Source: Paraburkholderia solitsugae (GTDB lineage: Bacteria > Pseudomonadota > Gammaproteobacteria > Burkholderiales > Burkholderiaceae). Taken from it: a stretch of 64,000 bases of DNA. The DNA is taken from assembly GCF_013177695.1 (NCBI RefSeq), contig NZ_WOEY01000110.1, positions 27,121 through 91,120 on the forward strand. The letters are read 5' to 3'. Made by a program: the position numbers and the translations under genes. Below, piece by piece: positions 1 through 7,859 of this stretch. The notes under the pieces are model-generated. The model was not told the origin of the DNA. It did not search any database and was given only the letters and a program-made list of their open reading frames with translations. How positions within the stretch are numbered: the first letter of the stretch is position 1; every line of letters starts with the position of its first letter.

Positions 1-1
1 G

Positions 2-262
2 GCGATGGCGCTGGTGGACCGCGCATTGCGCGCTGAAGAACTCGGCGAAACGCTCGCGTCGCCGACGCAGGACATCGAGTTCATGCTCTCGCATAGCGAT
101 AACGTCGAGGCGTCCGGCTTCGTTCAGCATCTGAAATTGCCTCACTACGTCGACTTCCAGTCCGAACTCGAACTCGTAAGACGCCTGCGCGCACAACACG
201 GCGCAGAGGATAAAAGTCAGGACAAGGATCAGGATCAGGATCAGCAGGAGCAAGCCGCATGA
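2..262 (+). CDS. phnI: PhnI, carbon-phosphorus lyase core subunit (C-terminal part)
   Basis: This is the 3' end of a gene that begins before the window; the frame is open from the first base. PhnI is a core subunit of the cytoplasmic C-P lyase complex (PhnGHIJ) and acts as the nucleosidase that joins alkylphosphonate to the ribose triphosphate of ATP. The visible residues (GETLASPTQDIEFMLSHSD, then a segment ending FQSELELVRRL) match the conserved PhnI C-terminus, and phnJ follows with a 4-base ATGA overlap. After the family's usual end the protein carries a low-complexity tail of D, Q and K encoded by a gatcag hexanucleotide repeat. The identification rests on both sequence and gene order. 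Confidence 0.9.
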   Translation, partial: AMALVDRALRAEELGETLASPTQDIEFMLSHSDNVEASGFVQHLKLPHYVDFQSELELVRRLRAQHGAEDKSQDKDQDQDQQEQAA

Positions 263-1182
263 ACGCGCCGGACACATCGCTCACCACTGCGTCGTACGAC
301 AGCGCCGCGGACGGCTACAACTTCGCCTACCTCGATGAACAGACCAAGCGCATGCTGCGCCGCGCGTTGCTCAAGGCGGTCGCCGTGCCGGGCTATCAGG
401 TGCCGTTCGGCTCGCGCGAAATGCCCTTGCCGTATGGCTGGGGCACGGGCGGCATTCAGGTGACCGCGGCGATCATCGGCAAGAACGATACGCTGAAGGT
501 CATCGATCAGGGCTCCGACGAAACCACCAACGCGGTCAACATCCGCCGCTTCTTCGCGCGAACCACGGGCGTGGCGACCACGCGCCGCACGATCGAAGCA
601 ACGATCGTCCAGACACGCCACCGGATTCCCGAAGCGCCGCTCACCGATAAGCAGATTCTGGTCTATCAGGTGCCGATGCCCGAACCGTTATATCGACTGG
701 AGCCGCGCGTCGCCGAATGCAAGAAGCTGCACGCATTGGCCGATTACGGGTTGATCAGTGTGAAGCTGTACGAGGACATCGTCCATCACGGCAGCATCGC
801 CACCACGTACGACTATCCGGTGATGGTCAACCACCGCTATCTGAGCTCGCCGTCGCCGATTCCAAAGTTCGACAACCCGAAGATGCATATGAACCCCGCG
901 CTGCAATTGTTCGGCGCCGGCCGCGAGCGGCGCATTTACGCCATCCCGCCGTACACCGCCGTGCGCAGTCTCGACTTCGACGATCATCCATTCGAAGTGC
1001 AAAAGTGGCAGCACGCGTGTGCGCTGTGCGGATCGACGGAAAGCTTCCTCGACGAAATGATCGTCGACGACGCCGGCAAGCGCATGTTCGTTTGCTCGGA
1101 TAGCGACTACTGCCATGAACGCCGCGGCGATCAGGACCTCGAGCTGCCGTCTTACGAAGCGCGCAAAGGAGAAACCGCATGA
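259..1182 (+). CDS. phnJ: PhnJ, radical-SAM carbon-phosphorus lyase
   Basis: PhnJ cleaves the C-P bond of ribose 1-alkylphosphonate 5-phosphate by radical SAM chemistry, releasing the alkane and a cyclic ribose phosphate. The 307-residue protein has cysteines at 254, 257, 279 and 285. Their spacing (3, 22, 6) is the same as in E. coli PhnJ, where three bind the 4Fe-4S cluster and the last is the catalytic thiyl residue. The N-terminal half carries the conserved VPFGSREMPLPYGWGTGG stretch. The start overlaps the phnI stop and the stop overlaps the phnK start, so expression is translationally coupled. It is slightly longer than E. coli PhnJ (281 aa), with the extra residues at both ends. Confidence 0.97.
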   Translation: MNAPDTSLTTASYDSAADGYNFAYLDEQTKRMLRRALLKAVAVPGYQVPFGSREMPLPYGWGTGGIQVTAAIIGKNDTLKVIDQGSDETTNAVNIRRFFARTTGVATTRRTIEATIVQTRHRIPEAPLTDKQILVYQVPMPEPLYRLEPRVAECKKLHALADYGLISVKLYEDIVHHGSIATTYDYPVMVNHRYLSSPSPIPKFDNPKMHMNPALQLFGAGRERRIYAIPPYTAVRSLDFDDHPFEVQKWQHACALCGSTESFLDEMIVDDAGKRMFVCSDSDYCHERRGDQDLELPSYEARKGETA

Positions 1183-1949
1183 CGCCGCTGTTGAGCGCCC
1201 GTTCGCTCACCAAACAATATGGCGGCCGCAACGGCTGCAGGAACGTCAGCTTCGATCTGTATCCTGGCGAGGTGCTGTGCATCGTCGGCGAATCCGGCTC
1301 GGGCAAGACCACGCTGCTCAATGCACTCGCCCTGAAAACTGAAACCGATCGCGGCTCGCTCCACTACACGGCCACCCATGGCGAAAAACTCGATTTGCTT
1401 GCCTTGTCCGAACCGCGCCGGCGTCTGTTGATGCGTACCGAGTGGGGTTTCGTGCAGCAGAATCCGCGCGACGGCCTGCGAAGCGGCGTCTCCGCCGGCG
1501 CAAATATCGGCGAGCCGTTGATGGCCGTCGGTGCCCGCCACTACGGCAATATCCGCCACACGGCGACGCAGTGGATGGAGCGCGTCGAACTCGACGCCAC
1601 ACGCATCGACGAATTACCTTCAGCGTTTTCCGGCGGCATGCAGCAGCGTTTGCAAATCGCGCGTAATCTCGTCACCGGTCCACGCCTCGTCTTCATGGAC
1701 GAGCCGACTGCCGGTCTCGACGTCTCGGTGCAGGCGCGCCTGCTCGATTTGCTGCGCACGTTGACGTCCACACTGCATCTGTCGGTGCTGATCGTGACGC
1801 ACGATATCGGCGTGGCGCGCCTGCTTGCGCATCGCCTGATGGTCATGCAAGGCGGCGAAGTGGTCGAGGCCGGATTGACGGACCAGGTGCTCGACGATCC
1901 GCAGCATCCATACACGCAAACGCTGGTTTCCTCGGTTCTGCCGGTTTGA
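1179..1949 (+). CDS. phnK: PhnK, C-P lyase ABC-type ATPase
   Basis: PhnK is an ABC-family ATPase that docks on the PhnGHIJ core through PhnJ and is needed for phosphonate breakdown; it is not a transporter subunit. The 256-residue protein shows a Walker A GESGSGKTT near residues 38-46, the signature FSGGMQQR, and Walker B VFMDEPTAGLD, followed by a switch histidine in VTHD. It resembles oligopeptide-type ATPases, as PhnK proteins do, and gene order between phnJ and phnL settles the assignment. It overlaps phnJ by four bases. Confidence 0.95.
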   Translation: MTPLLSARSLTKQYGGRNGCRNVSFDLYPGEVLCIVGESGSGKTTLLNALALKTETDRGSLHYTATHGEKLDLLALSEPRRRLLMRTEWGFVQQNPRDGLRSGVSAGANIGEPLMAVGARHYGNIRHTATQWMERVELDATRIDELPSAFSGGMQQRLQIARNLVTGPRLVFMDEPTAGLDVSVQARLLDLLRTLTSTLHLSVLIVTHDIGVARLLAHRLMVMQGGEVVEAGLTDQVLDDPQHPYTQTLVSSVLPV

Positions 1950-1957
1950 GGCTCACA

Positions 1958-2725
1958 ATGCGATCCATTGAAACAAGCAAGGAATCACACGCCGCTGAAC
2001 GCGCGTTCAGCGAGAACGATGCACTGATGCTGCGCGCGGTCGACATTGGCAAGACCTTCACGCTGCACGGCCAGGGCGGCGTGCAGATCGAAGCGCTCGC
2101 AGGCGTGTCGCTCGAGGTTGAACGCGGCGAGTGTGTCGTGCTGGTCGGGCCTTCAGGCGCCGGCAAGAGTACGCTGCTGCGCTGTTTGTACGGCAACTAC
2201 CTGGCCAGTACAGGCTCGATTGCGATTCGCGACGCGGCGGCGGATGACAAGCCGCCGGTGTCGATCACCGGCGCCGAGCCGCACGACGTGTTGCGCCTGC
2301 GCCGCGGCGTGGTCGGCTACGTCAGCCAGTTTCTGCGCGTGATTCCGCGCGTGCCGACGCTCACGCTCGTCGCCGAACCGCTCCTGTCACGCGGCGTGGC
2401 CGACGACGAAGCCCGTGCGCGTGCGGCTGCCCTGCTGGCGAGGTTGAACGTGCCCGAGCGGCTGTGGTCGTTAGCGCCTGCCACCTTCTCCGGCGGCGAA
2501 CAGCAGCGCGTGAACATCGCCCGCGGGTTGATCGCCGGGCATCCGCTGCTGCTGCTCGACGAGCCGACAGCCTCGCTCGACGCGGAGAACCGTGACGTGG
2601 TCGCCGATCTGATCGTCGAAGCACGCGAGCGTGGCGCGGCGATCGTCGGCATCTTTCACGACGAAGATACCCGCAGCAAGGTCGCCACGCGCCGCCTCGA
2701 ACTCCAGCCGCCGCTGCGTCACTAA
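1958..2725 (+). CDS. phnL: PhnL, C-P lyase ABC-type ATPase
   Basis: PhnL is the second ABC-type ATPase of the C-P lyase system; it binds together with PhnK on the core complex. The protein shows Walker A GPSGAGKST, an alternative Q-loop region (VGYVSQFLRVIPRVP), signature FSGGEQQR and Walker B LLLLDEPTASLD. The ATG at 1958 gives 255 residues. A TTG at 1946 would overlap the phnK stop, but family alignment starts well downstream, so the exact start is uncertain. The N-terminal 25 residues are not conserved. It sits between phnK and phnM as in E. coli. Confidence 0.93.
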   Translation: MRSIETSKESHAAERAFSENDALMLRAVDIGKTFTLHGQGGVQIEALAGVSLEVERGECVVLVGPSGAGKSTLLRCLYGNYLASTGSIAIRDAAADDKPPVSITGAEPHDVLRLRRGVVGYVSQFLRVIPRVPTLTLVAEPLLSRGVADDEARARAAALLARLNVPERLWSLAPATFSGGEQQRVNIARGLIAGHPLLLLDEPTASLDAENRDVVADLIVEARERGAAIVGIFHDEDTRSKVATRRLELQPPLRH

Positions 2726-2832
2726 TTGACACGAAACGGCACTAAACTGAACCACAGAGCTGAAACATTGAGTCGAAGCACCGGGTCGAAACACTGCGGT
2801 GCCCCACTCAAGACAGACTACGGAGCAAGTCG

Positions 2833-3966
2833 ATGTTGATCAAAAACGCTCGCATCGTGACGCGAGACGAAGTATTTACCGGCATGCTACGCATCGAAGA
2901 CGGGGTGATTCGCGACGTCGAGCGTGGCACGACCTCGGCGCGCGAAGCAGAAGATTGGGACGGCGACTATCTGTTGCCGGGCCTGATCGAACTGCACACG
3001 GACAACCTCGAGAAGCATCTGGCGCCGCGGCCGGGCGTGCAATGGAATACCGATGCCGCCTTCGTGATCCACGACGCGCAAGTCGCGGCGGCCGGCATCA
3101 CCACGGTGTTCGATTCCCTCGCAATCGGTTCGCGCTCGAACGTCGGGCTGCGCGGCCGCGATCTGCAAACGCAATGCGCCGAATCCCTCACGCGCTTCTC
3201 CGAACGCAAGCTGCTGCGCGCCGAACACTTTCTGCATCTGCGCTGCGAAATCGCCACCGCCGATGTCGTGGAGGTATTCGATTCGTTGTGCGCGCATCCG
3301 TTGCTGCGGCTTGCCTCGGTGATGGACCACACGCCCGGCCAACGTCAATGGCACGACCGCGAACAATGGCGCCGCTTTCAGGAGCGCAACGGCAAGCTGA
3401 CTGACGAACACGTGGCGACCGCGCTGGCCGAACTGTCCCTGGAACAGGAACGTTACGCCGACGTGCATCGCCACGAGATCGTCGCGCGCTGCAAGCGGCT
3501 CGGCATTCCGGTGGCGAGCCATGACGACACGCTGATCGAGCACGTCGAACAGGCCAAGGCCGAAGGCATCGTGCTGGCCGAATTCCCGACCACCCGCATC
3601 GCCGCCGAGGCGGCACGCGAGCACGGTATTTCGACCATCATGGGCGCGCCGAATATCGTGCGCGGCGGCTCGCACTCCGGCAACGTGTCGGCCCTCGAAC
3701 TGGCGCAAGCGGACTTGCTCGATATTCTGTCGTCGGACTACGTGCCGTCCAGTTTGCTGACTGCCGTGTTCGAGTTGGTTCGCAAGGCCGGCTGGACCCT
3801 GCCACGCGCCATGGCGACTGTGTCGGCCGAACCGGCCCGCACCGCCGGGTTGCACGACCGCGGTTCCATCGAGCCGGGTTTGCGCGCGGATTTCGTGCGC
3901 GTGACGATGCTGGACACGCTGCCGGTGCCGCGCGCGACGTATCGCGCCGGCGCGCGGATCGTTTGA
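2833..3966 (+). CDS. phnM: PhnM, ribose 1-methylphosphonate 5-triphosphate diphosphatase
   Basis: PhnM is an amidohydrolase-superfamily enzyme that removes pyrophosphate from alpha-D-ribose 1-methylphosphonate 5-triphosphate, making the substrate for PhnJ. The 377-residue length matches E. coli PhnM. The conserved metal-site region LIELHTDNLEKHLAPRPGV lies near residue 50, and SHDDT and the late SDYVPSSLL segment are also typical. It follows phnL after about 107 bases, a gap that could hold an extra start site. A ribosome-binding site (acggagcaagtcg) precedes the ATG. No phnN, phnO or phnP follows on this strand in the window. Confidence 0.95.
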   Translation: MLIKNARIVTRDEVFTGMLRIEDGVIRDVERGTTSAREAEDWDGDYLLPGLIELHTDNLEKHLAPRPGVQWNTDAAFVIHDAQVAAAGITTVFDSLAIGSRSNVGLRGRDLQTQCAESLTRFSERKLLRAEHFLHLRCEIATADVVEVFDSLCAHPLLRLASVMDHTPGQRQWHDREQWRRFQERNGKLTDEHVATALAELSLEQERYADVHRHEIVARCKRLGIPVASHDDTLIEHVEQAKAEGIVLAEFPTTRIAAEAAREHGISTIMGAPNIVRGGSHSGNVSALELAQADLLDILSSDYVPSSLLTAVFELVRKAGWTLPRAMATVSAEPARTAGLHDRGSIEPGLRADFVRVTMLDTLPVPRATYRAGARIV

Positions 3967-3974
3967 CGATGTTT

Positions 3975-4265
3975 TCAGGCCTCGCTGGGCGTGGGCAGCA
4001 ACGGTTCTACCGCGGCCCAACGCGTCCAGCCTGGCGTCCTGTCTGGCGCTTCAACGCGCAGCGTGCGGGAACCGTCGCCAAACACGAGCGATTCGATATT
4101 GAACGCGCTTGCCTCGGGAACGCCCGCTTCGCGCACGTGTCCGGATTGATAGGTGAAACTGAGATTGCCTTCGCGCAACAAGTCGAGGTAGGTGTCGAAG
4201 TCAGCAGTTGAAGAACGTGTGGCCCAACGATTCAGCAGGGTGGCGGCGATTTCGGCGTCGTACAT
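3975..4265 (-). CDS. small protein of unknown function
   Basis: This 96-residue protein is not one I recognise. It is supported as a gene by a good ribosome-binding site (gagagga) seven bases before the ATG, by protein-like composition, and by filling the space between phnM and the next gene with only 8 bases to the phnM stop, convergent with it. It has no signal peptide or membrane segment and is predicted to be a soluble cytoplasmic protein with a mixed helix/strand pattern. Any link to phosphonate use would be guesswork because it is on the opposite strand. Confidence 0.6.
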   Translation of the reverse strand: MYDAEIAATLLNRWATRSSTADFDTYLDLLREGNLSFTYQSGHVREAGVPEASAFNIESLVFGDGSRTLRVEAPDRTPGWTRWAAVEPLLPTPSEA

Positions 4266-4371
4266 GCTGGTCCTCTCTGGACATAAGCCGTATCCCGACT
4301 ATAGCTGAAAAACAGGCAGCGTGCTGCATCGCACCATTGCTTGCTCACAACACCTCACTACACTCCTGCCT

Positions 4372-5136
4372 ATGACTGCTCGCGCTTCAAACCATCATTC
4401 TCCGCGCATGTCTTGCATCATCTGCGCCTACAACGAGGCGCCCCGCATCGGCACCGTGCTGGCCGTGGCCTGCGCCCATCCTTTGCTCGGCGAGATCATC
4501 GTGGTGGACGACGGGTCGACCGACGGCACGGCTGAAATAGTCGAAGGCTTCGCGTCCGTCCGACTGATTCGATGTACGGAAAATCGTGGCAAAAGCGCCG
4601 CCATGGCAGCCGGAATCGCCGCGGCGCAAGGTGAGTTGCTCATGCTGCTCGATGCCGATCTGAAAGGGCTGACCATCGAGGGTATCAGCGCACTCGCCAC
4701 GCCCGTTTTGCAAGGCAAGGCGCAAGTCAGCCTCAGCCTGCGCCAGAACAGCCTGCTGGCGTTTCGCGCGATTGGCCTCGATTTCGTCTCCGGCGAACGG
4801 GTCGTCACCAAAGCGCTGCTGAGCGAAGTCTTGCTGGAGGTTCACGGCATGCCGCGCTTCGGGGTCGAGGTGTTCATGAACCGTCGCATCATCGAACGCA
4901 ACCTGCCCATCGCGGTCACTCACTGGCCACACGTCACTCAGGCACGCAAAACCGAGAAGCTCGGTTACTGGAAAGGCCTGCGCGCGGAATGGCGCATGAT
5001 CGCCGACCTTTTCAAGGCGGTGTATCCGCTCGCGCTGATTTCACAAACCTTTCAGATGCTTCGCTTGCGGATTGACCACGGCCCACGGGCGAGCTTTGCG
5101 GCACGCATGCGCAGAGTGTCCGATAGTCCGCGCTGA
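4372..5136 (+). CDS. family 2 glycosyltransferase
   Basis: This is a GT-A fold glycosyltransferase of family 2, which transfers a sugar from a nucleotide or polyprenyl donor to an unknown acceptor. After a short variable N-terminus it shows CIICAYNEAPRIGTVL, EIIVVDDGSTDGT (first Asp pair) and the DxD-like LLDADL. The C-terminal part lacks obvious membrane helices, so it is probably soluble or peripheral. The ATG at 4372 gives 254 residues; an ATG at 4408 (MSCIICAYNE) would also retain the full domain. It is convergent with the LPG-synthase-type membrane protein that follows, and the two could serve the same envelope pathway, but this is only inferred. Confidence 0.85.
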   Translation: MTARASNHHSPRMSCIICAYNEAPRIGTVLAVACAHPLLGEIIVVDDGSTDGTAEIVEGFASVRLIRCTENRGKSAAMAAGIAAAQGELLMLLDADLKGLTIEGISALATPVLQGKAQVSLSLRQNSLLAFRAIGLDFVSGERVVTKALLSEVLLEVHGMPRFGVEVFMNRRIIERNLPIAVTHWPHVTQARKTEKLGYWKGLRAEWRMIADLFKAVYPLALISQTFQMLRLRIDHGPRASFAARMRRVSDSPR

Positions 5137-5209
5137 AGCGCTGAAGCGCTGATCGAACCTGGCGAACCCGGCGAACCACCCCGCCCCGTTCGCGCCCAGC
5201 CTTAAGCGC

Positions 5210-6274
5210 TCAGTCGGCGGCCGGCAGCGGGTTGCGTCCCCTCGTCGCCAGCGCAACAAAACCTGCCGCCCCCAGCACCAGGGGGCTGTAAAGCGTCGCA
5301 AAGCGCCACAGCACCAGCGCTGTCGCGATGCTCGCGCGGGGCACCCAAGTCGCGAATGCGGCCGCGAGCGCGATATCGCCGGTGCCGCCGCCAGCGGGCA
5401 CACCGGTCCACAACGCGGCATGCAGAGCGACCGCCTGCACGGCCAGCACGAAACCTAACGGCAGACGGTAACCGAGTTCGCGCAAGATAAACCAGAGGGC
5501 GCCATAGCGAAGCAACCACTGGAGCGTCGTCAGCAGGCACAACGCGGCAAGCCGCCACTTGGGTCCGGCGACCAGTTCCAGCCATTGCCGGCGAACACTG
5601 TGGAAAAACCTGCGCAACCTCGTGCGGCGCGTGTTGAGCCAATGAACGCGCCGGCCTGCGGCGTCCAACGCCGTCGCCACACGCCGACGGTTCATCCAGC
5701 AGACACCGGTCAGGCATGCAACGCCGGCCAGCACGCCGAACACGAGCGGCGCACTCTCGCGCGGAACCACTTGCGTCAGCGGCCCGAATGCGAACAACAG
5801 GGACACCGGTACGGCGGTCGTGAAGAACGCGAGATCGAGTGCCTGATCCGCACCGACGACCGTCGTCGCGAGCGACCAGGATGCTCCAGCGCGCTGCAGC
5901 AGGCCGATGTTGACCCCATAGCCCGCCGCACCCAACGGAGAAGCCAGGAAGGCGAAATCGGTCGCCAGCGTGATGGCGAAAGTGCGCAGGAAACTGACCC
6001 GGAGTCCGAGCGCGGTCTGCATCAGTTGTAGCTTGCCGGCCTTTGCCATCGCGCTGACTGCCGCACTCGCGGCCAGCGCGGCGAACACGTAGAGGGAGAC
6101 CTGACGCAGCCCGCCGAGCGCCGCGTGCGAATTGAGAACGAAAGGCGCGCCGACGGCAAGGCCGACACCGGCAAGCGCCACCAACACTGCCGCTTTACGC
6201 GTATGTGATCTGATCAACGAGGGCCTCAGCGAGTACAGCCTGGCCCTGCTTTCTCCGCACGATGCAGCCCGCAT
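5210..6274 (-). CDS. LPG-synthase-type transmembrane protein (UPF0104 family)
   Basis: This 354-residue integral membrane protein matches the transmembrane domain found at the N-terminus of lysylphosphatidylglycerol synthases (MprF), without any aminoacyl-transfer domain. About seven to eight hydrophobic segments are visible, with a basic loop (NTRRTRLRRFFHSVRRQW) in the middle. The family signature near the C-terminus, GVPAGGGTGDIALAAAF, corresponds to the conserved P-G-G-x-G motif of UPF0104. Stand-alone members are linked to lipid or glycolipid handling (for example AglD and HpnL-type proteins). The neighbouring glycosyltransferase fits an envelope role. The start is the first ATG of the frame. 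Confidence 0.82.
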   Translation of the reverse strand: MRAASCGESRARLYSLRPSLIRSHTRKAAVLVALAGVGLAVGAPFVLNSHAALGGLRQVSLYVFAALAASAAVSAMAKAGKLQLMQTALGLRVSFLRTFAITLATDFAFLASPLGAAGYGVNIGLLQRAGASWSLATTVVGADQALDLAFFTTAVPVSLLFAFGPLTQVVPRESAPLVFGVLAGVACLTGVCWMNRRRVATALDAAGRRVHWLNTRRTRLRRFFHSVRRQWLELVAGPKWRLAALCLLTTLQWLLRYGALWFILRELGYRLPLGFVLAVQAVALHAALWTGVPAGGGTGDIALAAAFATWVPRASIATALVLWRFATLYSPLVLGAAGFVALATRGRNPLPAAD

Positions 6275-6346
6275 GGCGCTGCGTCACACGTGAAATCGAG
6301 GCCGTCGGAGGCCTCATGATAATCGGTCGAAGCTGCGTTTTCGTGA

Positions 6347-6793
6347 CTAACGGGCTGACGGCAACTGCCCCCATGCGACCAGTACCTGCTGAATGCTGCG
6401 AGCGTAGGCGTCGCGCTCCTTCGGCGACTCCGAGTGGTACGCGCCGATCGCGCGCCAGGTATTACCGTGCTTGACCATCTTCTGCTTCAGCAGCCAGGCG
6501 GCCACGTAGACGTTCACACACGGGTCGGTCAACGCGCGGTGCGGGACACCCTCGCGCGCGAGGTCACCGAAATGAATCGAATTGATCTGTGACTGGCCGA
6601 CGTCGATCGAACCGTTTGCATTCTGATGTATTGCGCTCGGGTTGCCCTTCGATTCGTACCACGCAACGGCACGCAGTATCCACGGGTTGACGCCCTGATA
6701 AGCCGCAGCCTCGTTGAAGCAATCGTCGGCCGCATGGGCCGCGCCGCACATCGACAGCCACGCTAGCGCGGTGCAGAAGAGTTTCAAGGACAC
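6347..6793 (-). CDS. secreted lytic transglycosylase (SLT domain)
   Basis: This is a small periplasmic transglycosylase of the IagB/VirB1-like type, which cuts peptidoglycan glycan strands between MurNAc and GlcNAc. The 148-residue product has a signal peptide ending in AHA and an SLT domain with the catalytic glutamate in WYESKGNPSA, then GSIDVGQSQINSIHF and the conserved AYH segment. The start is a GTG at 6793 with an aagga ribosome-binding site; the nearby ATG at 6800 is out of frame. Such dedicated transglycosylases usually accompany envelope-spanning machines (type III or IV secretion, pili). The two upstream genes on the same strand encode secreted proteins, but no such machine is visible here. 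Confidence 0.85.
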   Translation of the reverse strand: MSLKLFCTALAWLSMCGAAHAADDCFNEAAAYQGVNPWILRAVAWYESKGNPSAIHQNANGSIDVGQSQINSIHFGDLAREGVPHRALTDPCVNVYVAAWLLKQKMVKHGNTWRAIGAYHSESPKERDAYARSIQQVLVAWGQLPSAR

Positions 6794-6870
6794 GATTCAT
6801 CCTTCCGCTTCATAGCGACAAAGTAGCGACAAAATAGCGGCAAAAGGGGTGAGCTCACGCCGCTGCCGAA

Positions 6871-7209
6871 TTACTTGACCAACGCCTGATCGATCTGCCG
6901 TTGCACGGAGTCGAGGTACGTATGCGAAGCATCGGACACGACGAGCCGGACAGCCGGCATCGGCGGCCCCCGGTGTTCCTGCATCTGCATCGGCACACGC
7001 GACTTCTTTCGATGCGGCGACGGCTTCACCGGCAAGTCATCATCACTGCCGCTCGACGGCGGCAGCATCGCGAGCGTTGGCAACGGCGGATAAACCTTGT
7101 CCGCCGCCGCGGGAAACGCATTGGCCGACTGCAGGATCGTTCCCGGCGGGTCCGCGAAGGCCGGCGTCGCCAGAAGTGTTGCCGCCGCCAGTAAAGACAC
7201 CCGAACCAT
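6871..7209 (-). CDS. small secreted protein of unknown function
   Basis: This gene encodes a 112-residue protein with a clear signal peptide (MVRVSLLAAATLLATPAFA) and a proline-rich, partly basic mature region that ends in a helical stretch (YLDSVQRQIDQALVK). The ATG at 7209 is chosen because an aaggagg ribosome-binding site lies eight bases upstream; an in-frame ATG at 7227 overlaps the stop of the upstream lipoprotein gene. I do not recognise the family. The tight arrangement with the lipoprotein upstream and the transglycosylase downstream suggests a three-gene operon whose products act together in the periplasm. Confidence 0.65.
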   Translation of the reverse strand: MVRVSLLAAATLLATPAFADPPGTILQSANAFPAAADKVYPPLPTLAMLPPSSGSDDDLPVKPSPHRKKSRVPMQMQEHRGPPMPAVRLVVSDASHTYLDSVQRQIDQALVK

Positions 7210-7223
7210 CACGATGGCCTCCT

Positions 7224-7589
7224 TCATTGCACCGTCCTGATCGACACGCTATAGGGCTGACCCAAGCCGGCGGTCCGGTTTTCGAAACTCACCTTCGACA
7301 TGCGCTGCACGGGGACGCCCTTCCATACCGCCTGGTTCAGGTACGCGAAGTCCTGGCCCAGCGCAGTGACCAGCACGACCGTGGATTGCTGCTGCGCGGC
7401 AGCCAGCGCGCCTGCCTTGGCGAGTACGGCGGAGAGCTGCGGGTCATGTGCCCCGAGCGCATCCGGCGGAATCTCGAAGCTGATGACCTCGTTCGGCGCC
7501 TTGTCGCTACGTGCCGCATTCTGCGCAGGCATCTGTGCGCATCCGGCCAACGCGAGAACGGCTACCAAAAACCACACCTGTCGCTTCAC
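7224..7589 (-). CDS. small lipoprotein of unknown function
   Basis: This 121-residue protein begins with a lipoprotein signal whose lipobox LAGC places the lipidated cysteine at residue 17. The mature part is about 100 residues with a QQQSTVVLVTALGQDFAYLNQAVWKG core and no family I can name. The size and layout recall small lipoproteins of type IV secretion or pilus systems such as DotD, but sequence evidence for that is lacking. The start is GTG with a ggagaca ribosome-binding site. The stop overlaps the alternative start of the next gene, so the two are probably co-transcribed. Confidence 0.65.
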   Translation of the reverse strand: MKRQVWFLVAVLALAGCAQMPAQNAARSDKAPNEVISFEIPPDALGAHDPQLSAVLAKAGALAAAQQQSTVVLVTALGQDFAYLNQAVWKGVPVQRMSKVSFENRTAGLGQPYSVSIRTVQ

Positions 7590-7859
7590 ACCTGTCTCCA
7601 GTCAATCCCGTTGCTGTAACGATGTTTTCGGCAAGCCCGCGTCAAAAGTTGATAGGTCGAAAACGCATTGGCGAAAATCAAACAGAGTTACCTCAAGATC
7701 CGCGCAAACGATTGCGTCGGCGCTCGACGAAGCGCCGATCGAGGCAAAGTTGCCTCGGGTTTTGGGTGGGTTATTCGTATGATTAATGCGCTCGACAATC
7801 GGACCGAGTGGCATCGGGACCTCGCGCAGATGGCTGCGCATCGCCTTCTTATCCGCGCT

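Noticed and set aside
2887..4020. Long minus-strand open frame opposite phnM
   Set aside because: It mirrors the phnM codon pattern, has arginine/histidine-rich shadow composition, and no ribosome-binding site; GC-rich DNA often gives such frames.
5131..5152. Short direct repeats (CGCTGAAG) around the glycosyltransferase stop
   Set aside because: Only two to three copies; no sign of effect beyond the stop codon, so probably simple slippage with no function.
7602..7841. 79-codon minus-strand frame between the lipoprotein and GGDEF genes
   Set aside because: The strand fits its neighbours, but there is no clear ribosome-binding site or family and it would fill the space needed for the lipoprotein promoter.
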